Under the pieces are notes generated by a model that saw nothing but the letters and a program-made list of their open reading frames with translations, searched no databases and had not been told where the DNA came from. Below, piece after piece: positions 59,355 through 64,000 of a stretch of 64,000 bases of DNA (its first letter is position 1; each line of letters begins with the position of its first letter). Position numbers and translations under genes: made by a program. This stretch comes from Phallus indusiatus. Taxonomy: Eukaryota; Basidiomycota; Agaricomycetes; Phallales; Phallaceae. The stretch covers positions 248,001-312,000 of the forward strand of contig JAQFWX010000016.1 in NCBI GenBank assembly GCA_027605045.1, read 5' to 3'.

Positions 59355-61632
59355 CTATCTCGAACAATTATCGACAAGCGTGTTCTTCGGGAAGGGCTGC
59401 TTAAAGTCATCTGTCCAAGTGGTCAAATTGTAATCAGTGTACGCCTCAATGTACCTTTATATATAAATAAAAAGATTCTTAGCAAACGACCACCACGTGG
59501 AAAAAGGACAAGACATTCACTTACGTGTTGATATAATCCTGAGTCGGATAATCCGGCGGGTCGCATCCAACATTTGGAGCATTCTTCGGTTGGTACACTC
59601 TAACCCAATCAACGAGCATCTGTACCGGAAAATCGATGCCCGCAAAGTCGATGAAACCTCCGAAGTTCTCGGACAAACCGAGGTTCATGATTATATACTT
59701 TAAACGACAAACAAACAAGAAGAGTCAGTAACATAGACTACGATGTCAAGAGCATCCATTCATAGTTCACACGCACCATAGGCTCCTCGGGTATAATTCT
59801 TTGACTAATGTTGACAAGCTCATTGGGTCCCATCCCCGCTGCCTGGATAGTCCAAGCTCTCTCTCCATTGTTAATCCAGGAAATGTATCCTTTAGTCCTA
59901 TCCGGAAGATACTCGTATCCATATACAGTCGAGCAACCACCATTCAACTCATAACAAGACTGATTGGTCAATGACAGGCCAGAGGTAGCTTGTTGAAACA
60001 CGCCTCCTTTATAAGCATTAAGCTGTGTAATCGCCGGATTATCTATCTGCAGATTCTGACTAGAATTATCCCAGATGTACGACGCATCAAACGGCGCCCA
60101 TTGAGCAGACTGAGAGACAGTGCCGGTGTCCGTGGCGGGGTTGACTTGCGCTTCGAGAATGTCGATTTCGGGAGCAGAACGACCCCTGAAAATTCCATCG
60201 GGTGTGATAGGACCAGGATGGGGCTCGCCTTTGCATGTGCATGCACTAAGACGTTGGCCCTGGAGGAAAGACAGGACACCTCCTTCTGTCGGATCACCAT
60301 TGATAGTCGCAGCATGTGGTTGACCGTTCAACGTTTGATTAGGCAAGGTACCGACGTCACAAGAATCATAAGAATACGGCCACATTCCTTCCAACGACGC
60401 TCCATATCCTGCACGCCCTAAATTACCCATCGTCCACACCGCAGGCCACAGACCAGGAACAGTATTACTACCCGGCAACGTGACGGAGACTTCAATCCTT
60501 CCACCCGTGAAACAAAACTTGTTCCACGACGAAATCATCCCACTCGTGTAGTTGAGATCATGCTCCGGGTTATTCGAGAGCGTCAAGACAAGTTTGCCGT
60601 CTTTCGTGGTTGCAGCACTGGGATCGTACCATTCCAAATCATTAGTCTGCCAGTAGTGCAAGTCGGCAGCTTCCCAGTAAGGATCGTCGCCGGGATAGAA
60701 CGATCTACCGTCGACGTTGAACTCGTCAGAGAAGACAAGTTCCATCTCGACGCCGTCGAAGCTGGTCTTGGTGTAGAATTCTTCGGGAGTATCCTTGTCG
60801 ATGACTGACCAGTTTCCTGGGATCTGGGGTATCTGGCCAGATGAGTTGGTACCGCCGATACCGAATGCGCCAAAAGTCGAAGCTTGCGGTTTGGTGAAAA
60901 ACGTAATCAGAGGATAGCCCGCACTTGATAGAGGAGTCAAAGTTAGAGAGATAGATATGGAGGCTAGATGAAACTTTACAATAGAGTAGTCAAACCGATG
61001 ACTAGAAACGCTAGACAACCAATGTTGGCCAGGCCTCTCGCTGTAAAGATAGTGCCGCCCCTGTCGTTTTTATGGTCTCGTTTAGGATCGGGATTGTGAA
61101 GATAGTCATCTGGTTCAATTTGGCTGACGCTTGGATTGGCCCAGAATGACGGGTCAGGAGATAACGAAAACTATTGAGAGCATGTGAAAAAAGGGTGGAT
61201 AGTCGACAGCAAAAGGTACACATACTTTCTCTGACAAAGAATGTGTGTTCTAAAAGAAACGGTAAGGGACCTCAGCCATAAAAAGAAAAAGAAAAGAAAA
61301 CTTACGCCACTACTATATGATGCTACACTTGGTGTTCTTCTGTGCAGTTTCGAAGACGATGGAAAAGAAGAGGAAGATGCTGATGCCGAAGAAGGGCTCA
61401 ATGAACCATGCATTGGACTTCTAGGGCCGCCATAGTGTTGTTGTTGTTGTGGTTGTTGACGATGATCAACAAGCGATGCCGTCGACGACAGAGCTGAGTT
61501 AGGTAAACGTTGAGTTGAATCGTTTGATTGAAATTGTGCATAACCAGTATGGCTTGAGAATGAGGTTGAGGATGCAGCAGCGTTATTGCCTGCAGTAGCC
61601 CCGGCAAAAGGGTATACTGGAGGCCTGGACAT
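59355..61632 (-). CDS. KRE6/SKN1-like beta-1,6-glucan synthesis protein (GH16), 645 residues
   Basis: Type II membrane protein of the secretory route needed for beta-1,6-glucan in the cell wall. The cytosolic Ser/Gln-rich N-terminus (MSRPPVYPFAGATAGNN) is followed by SLSPDPSFWANPSVSQIEPD, DYLHNPDPKRDHKNDRGG and FTARGLANIGCLAFLVIGLT, the membrane span, leading to AGYPLITFF. The luminal SKN1 domain includes ELVFSDEFNVDGRSFYPGDD, PYWEAADLHYWQTNDLEWYD, SGMISSWNKFCFTGGRIEVS, LWPAVWTMGNLGRAGYGASL and WPYSYDSCDVGTLPNQT. The GH16 catalytic motif is seen in APEIDILEAQVNP, and the C-terminal block MNLGLSENFGGFIDF with MLVDWVRVYQ follows. Exons 61632-61306, 61170-60980, 60923-59777, 59697-59525, 59454-59355 sum to 1938 nt. 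Length and order fit the family closely. Confidence 0.95.
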
Positions 61633-62985
61633 TACTAAAGGAGCGTCTTTTGTTGTTATAAAAGAGGGCGGGGAAGGAGGAGAGGGAAAAGAGAAAAGGA
61701 TAATTCAGAGAAAGGAACACACAAACAAAAAAAAGCGTGATTTACTGATTACTCACCGTCACCGTCACCAAGTCCCTTTGCATCCAAAATTAGAACCTTG
61801 AGCTACCCCGGATACTCCCTTTGATTTTTGTTATTAATATCCGGGGTGCTCCGGGGTCCCAACTCCCACTCCACTTCGCTCCACCTTTGTTTACCACGTT
61901 CAGAACTTTGTATGTATATGTTCTTAACGATAATTGATGCTAGCACTTGATTACTATCCAAAACGCAAGACTGTCTAGCAAGGCACGTAAACCGTAAAAG
62001 AATAAATCTCGAATGTAACCGGTCGGGGTGGAATGCGGATCGTGATGTCCACCGGTGTGCCTTGGGAACCAATAACCAGCTGCAATGTCGATGGATCAGA
62101 TTCATCAGATCCCCTTCTGAAAAAGTTTATCAAACCCGCCAAACATTACTAGTGTCTAGTGCATCACTGTTGATAGAATTGCCAGTCCTCTCATCCTGAA
62201 ACCTCACAACTCGAATGACGCAGATTCTTGAGTGCCACCAAGTAATCGAGTTGTTACCTCAGTTCGCAGAACTCACAACTAATGGCAACGGATCTGATCA
62301 CACCAGTCGCTTCTCTAAGCGGCGCAGGACGTAAGAAGTAAGTAGTCACCGGTTCACCGCCACTGACGGTCGATCTCTGTGCTTAAAAATTGTGTCTCAA
62401 GTCTCTGCTGTCAATGTCAATGTGAACAGATGTGAACCCGGATTCATAAGCGCGTACGTGGCCATGGAATTCGAAGGCGATCTATCAAACAATACTGGCC
62501 ACGGGAAAAAGAGCCTGTTATGCAAAAAATTTCTTTTGTTGATGATTGGCCTGAGCCCCGAGTCGTCCGCGCTTTGCCCTCGCGCGCGCTTTGTTTGAAA
62601 TTGCAGGCCTTGTTTGACCTCAGCTCTTTTTGTGCACCTCAAGACAAGAATCCCTCTTCGTTTGTGGTTTTGTCCTCCAATTACTTTTTTTCCCTCAAGT
62701 TTATATTTCTTGCCCTGCGCTTTGTTTTGTTTGGCATATCGCTAATGAATAAGAAAAAGAATAAGAAAAAGAAAAACAGTTAGGTCCCTCGATCGGATGC
62801 CGACAAGCCGAGGAGAGTGCACTTACGGTCGGTCCATCTGTTCTACGGTCCACGATTGTGTCCTTTGTCCAACAAATGTACAAGTTCAGAAGCTATAAAA
62901 CGCGACTTCCTTGTGATGGTTAATCACTCATTCTTTGCACCCGACATCCTCTCACACTAAATTCAAAAGGACAATCCAAAAATCA
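61633..62985. other. Divergent intergenic between GH16 and RNase III genes
   Basis: Both neighbours are transcribed outward, so this is a shared promoter region. It contains a hairpin (separate entry) and an A-rich repeat aataagaaaaagaataagaaaaag near 62747-62778. Frames up to 100 codons show no motifs. Confidence 0.5.
61805..61847. repeat. Perfect 10-bp inverted repeat upstream of the GH16 gene
   Basis: ACCCCGGATA at 61805-61814 is the exact reverse complement of TATCCGGGGT at 61838-61847, with a 23-base AT-rich loop. The half-site core CCGGGGT is partly repeated again at 61851-61857 (CCGGGGT). It lies about 175 bp upstream of the GH16 start codon, so it could be a dimeric transcription-factor site or an RNA hairpin. 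No function is proven. Confidence 0.5.
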
Positions 62986-64000
62986 TGATCATGTAAGGCT
63001 TCGTCTTTCATCTTCGGGAAAACAAACTTCAAATCTTACTTGGTTCTTTTTTTTTGATAGCGACTACAAGTAAATTTACTTTACCGCGACTATCGTGTTT
63101 CTAAATTAACAACCAATGCTAGGAATCTCCCAATATTACCTGAAATTTTATCTGAGGCTGTTCTACACCAAGTCTTCACTCATAGAAGTTTGTACGGGAG
63201 ACCTGGCCATCAATTTGAAGATAATCCTAACGATCCCTCGTACGTATTCATCCATTGGTATTCTTCGTCTGCACACGTCTTTATCATAACATTATAGCCC
63301 CGATAACGAAAGGTAAAAAGAGACAGAGAATGTATTATTTTCACACATTTTGATCTCCTAAAAAGCTTAGAACACTTGGGCGATTCTGTTTTGGGATTCA
63401 TCATAACCAATCTAATCCGGACCATGTATCCAAACATTCATGTGGGACCAGCTACAGTACGAAAGTCTTTTTTTAAGAATAGTTATCAGAGAAGCTGACG
63501 TTGACAAAAGAAAATTCGGTCAAGAATGGTTGAAAATACGACACTCGCCGCTTTGTTAGTATCACAATTGTTTGACCTTGATGATTTTCGTTATATTTGA
63601 CTAATGACTTTATAATCTAGAGCTGTATACTATAAAATGCCCGAGCTGCTACGAGGTCACTCTGCCCAAATTTTTGTTCTGAGGCAGTCGGTAAACGTAC
63701 AAGGTGAGCAACGAATGTCACTCAACCAAAATCATCCAACCTAAATTATCATAATGTGTTGTAGGCGACTTATTTGAGGTGGGTAAACTAGTGCAACAGG
63801 GATTTACAAACGTTAAACGAATTATCTTTATCAGGCATACATTGCAGGCGTATATCTCACGCGAGGCTTGGACGTTACCGCGAATTGGCTTGAGACGCTC
63901 TTCAAGCCACTCGTAGAGAACGCGTACAACCATGTCCGATCAAATTACTATGGATATGATAACTCGGCCGGTCTCTCGTATTCTCAGCAGTCTGAAACGG
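62986..64000 (+). CDS. RNase III domain protein, 5' part (truncated by window end)
   Basis: Double-strand-specific endoribonuclease domain, either a processing RNase or a ribosomal-protein relative of the fold. Reading: MIIDYKNLPILPEILSEAVL, HQVFTHRSLYGRPGHQFEDN, then SLEHLGDSVLGFIITNLIRT, the RNase III signature with Glu, Gly-Asp and Ser in place. It continues MYPNIHVGPATKIRSRMVEN, TTLAALAVYYKMPELLRGHS, DLFEAYIAGVYLTRGLDVTA, which contains the second acidic pair of the fold (DLFEAYIAGVYL), so the metal-binding residues appear preserved. Exons: 62986-62993, 63061-63069, 63123-63239, 63298-63312, 63366-63456, 63511-63554, 63621-63703, 63765-63778 and 63835 onward. The first two coding exons are only 8 and 9 nt. 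The protein lacks an N-terminal extension. The C-terminus is outside the window, so a dsRNA-binding domain cannot be judged. Confidence 0.85.

Noticed and set aside
59990..60873. Frames of 67-143 codons across the GH16 gene
   Set aside because: They overlap the catalytic domain in other frames or strand; the SKN1 family reading explains the DNA.
1..64000. CRISPR arrays, tRNA and rRNA genes
   Set aside because: No regularly spaced repeats were seen. B-box-like words such as ggtttgatcctg at 9648 and gggtttgaatccc at 49269 lack a tRNA fold or lie in coding exons. No rRNA was seen.

Overview
The window looks like chromosomal DNA of an agaricomycete (mushroom-forming basidiomycete). Genes carry many introns, mostly 50-60 nt with GT..AG ends. 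The gene content is typical of the group: hamartin, a UBE2O-type ubiquitin conjugase, a KRE6/SKN1-type glucan synthesis protein, CCCH zinc-finger proteins, and a local expansion of DUF6533-like multi-span membrane proteins. I saw no bacterial genes, rRNA, tRNA or CRISPR. Coding features were built by hand, choosing splice sites that restore family motifs and frame. Where I summed the exons (indoleamine dioxygenase, hamartin, YABBY, CCCH protein, GH16) the frame closes exactly.

Layout. 1-3170: no gene recognised. 3171-5535 (-): indoleamine 2,3-dioxygenase. 6875-8461 (-): first DUF6533-like membrane protein. 10303-12755 (-): DHA2-type MFS drug transporter. 14068-17343 (+): hamartin/TSC1. 18424-18778 (+): small YABBY/HMG-like protein. 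20489-22171 (+): second, divergent DUF6533-like gene. 22368-24059: scrambled block with a solo-LTR-like insertion, a truncated DUF6533-like pseudogene and a fragment of a peroxisomal Fox2-type dehydrogenase. 24154-27133 (-): CAX-type Ca2+/H+ exchanger. 28383-32971 (-): two tandem DUF6533-like genes. 36189-38515 (+): CCCH zinc-finger protein. 38760-40493 (-): another DUF6533-like gene, followed by the remnant of a further copy. 42951-44789 (-): cysteine-rich single-pass membrane protein. 45978-46544 (-): unidentified 188-residue protein. 47444-49328 and 51970-53844 (-): two monocarboxylate-transporter-like MFS genes in a 3.7-kb duplication. 54812-58707 (-): UBE2O-like conjugase. 59355-61632 (-): KRE6/SKN1-like GH16. 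62986-end (+): RNase III domain protein cut by the window edge.

The conserved single-copy genes (hamartin, UBE2O, KRE6, CAX, RNase III) form a stable frame. Between them lie fast-changing accessory blocks: a DUF6533-like family spread by segmental duplication, and a tandem MFS duplication that carried away the 3' end of the UBE2O gene. No operon-like co-function is evident. The interest lies in the duplication history, in unusual gene structures (introns of 31 and 34 nt, very small exons) and in a few unrecognised proteins.
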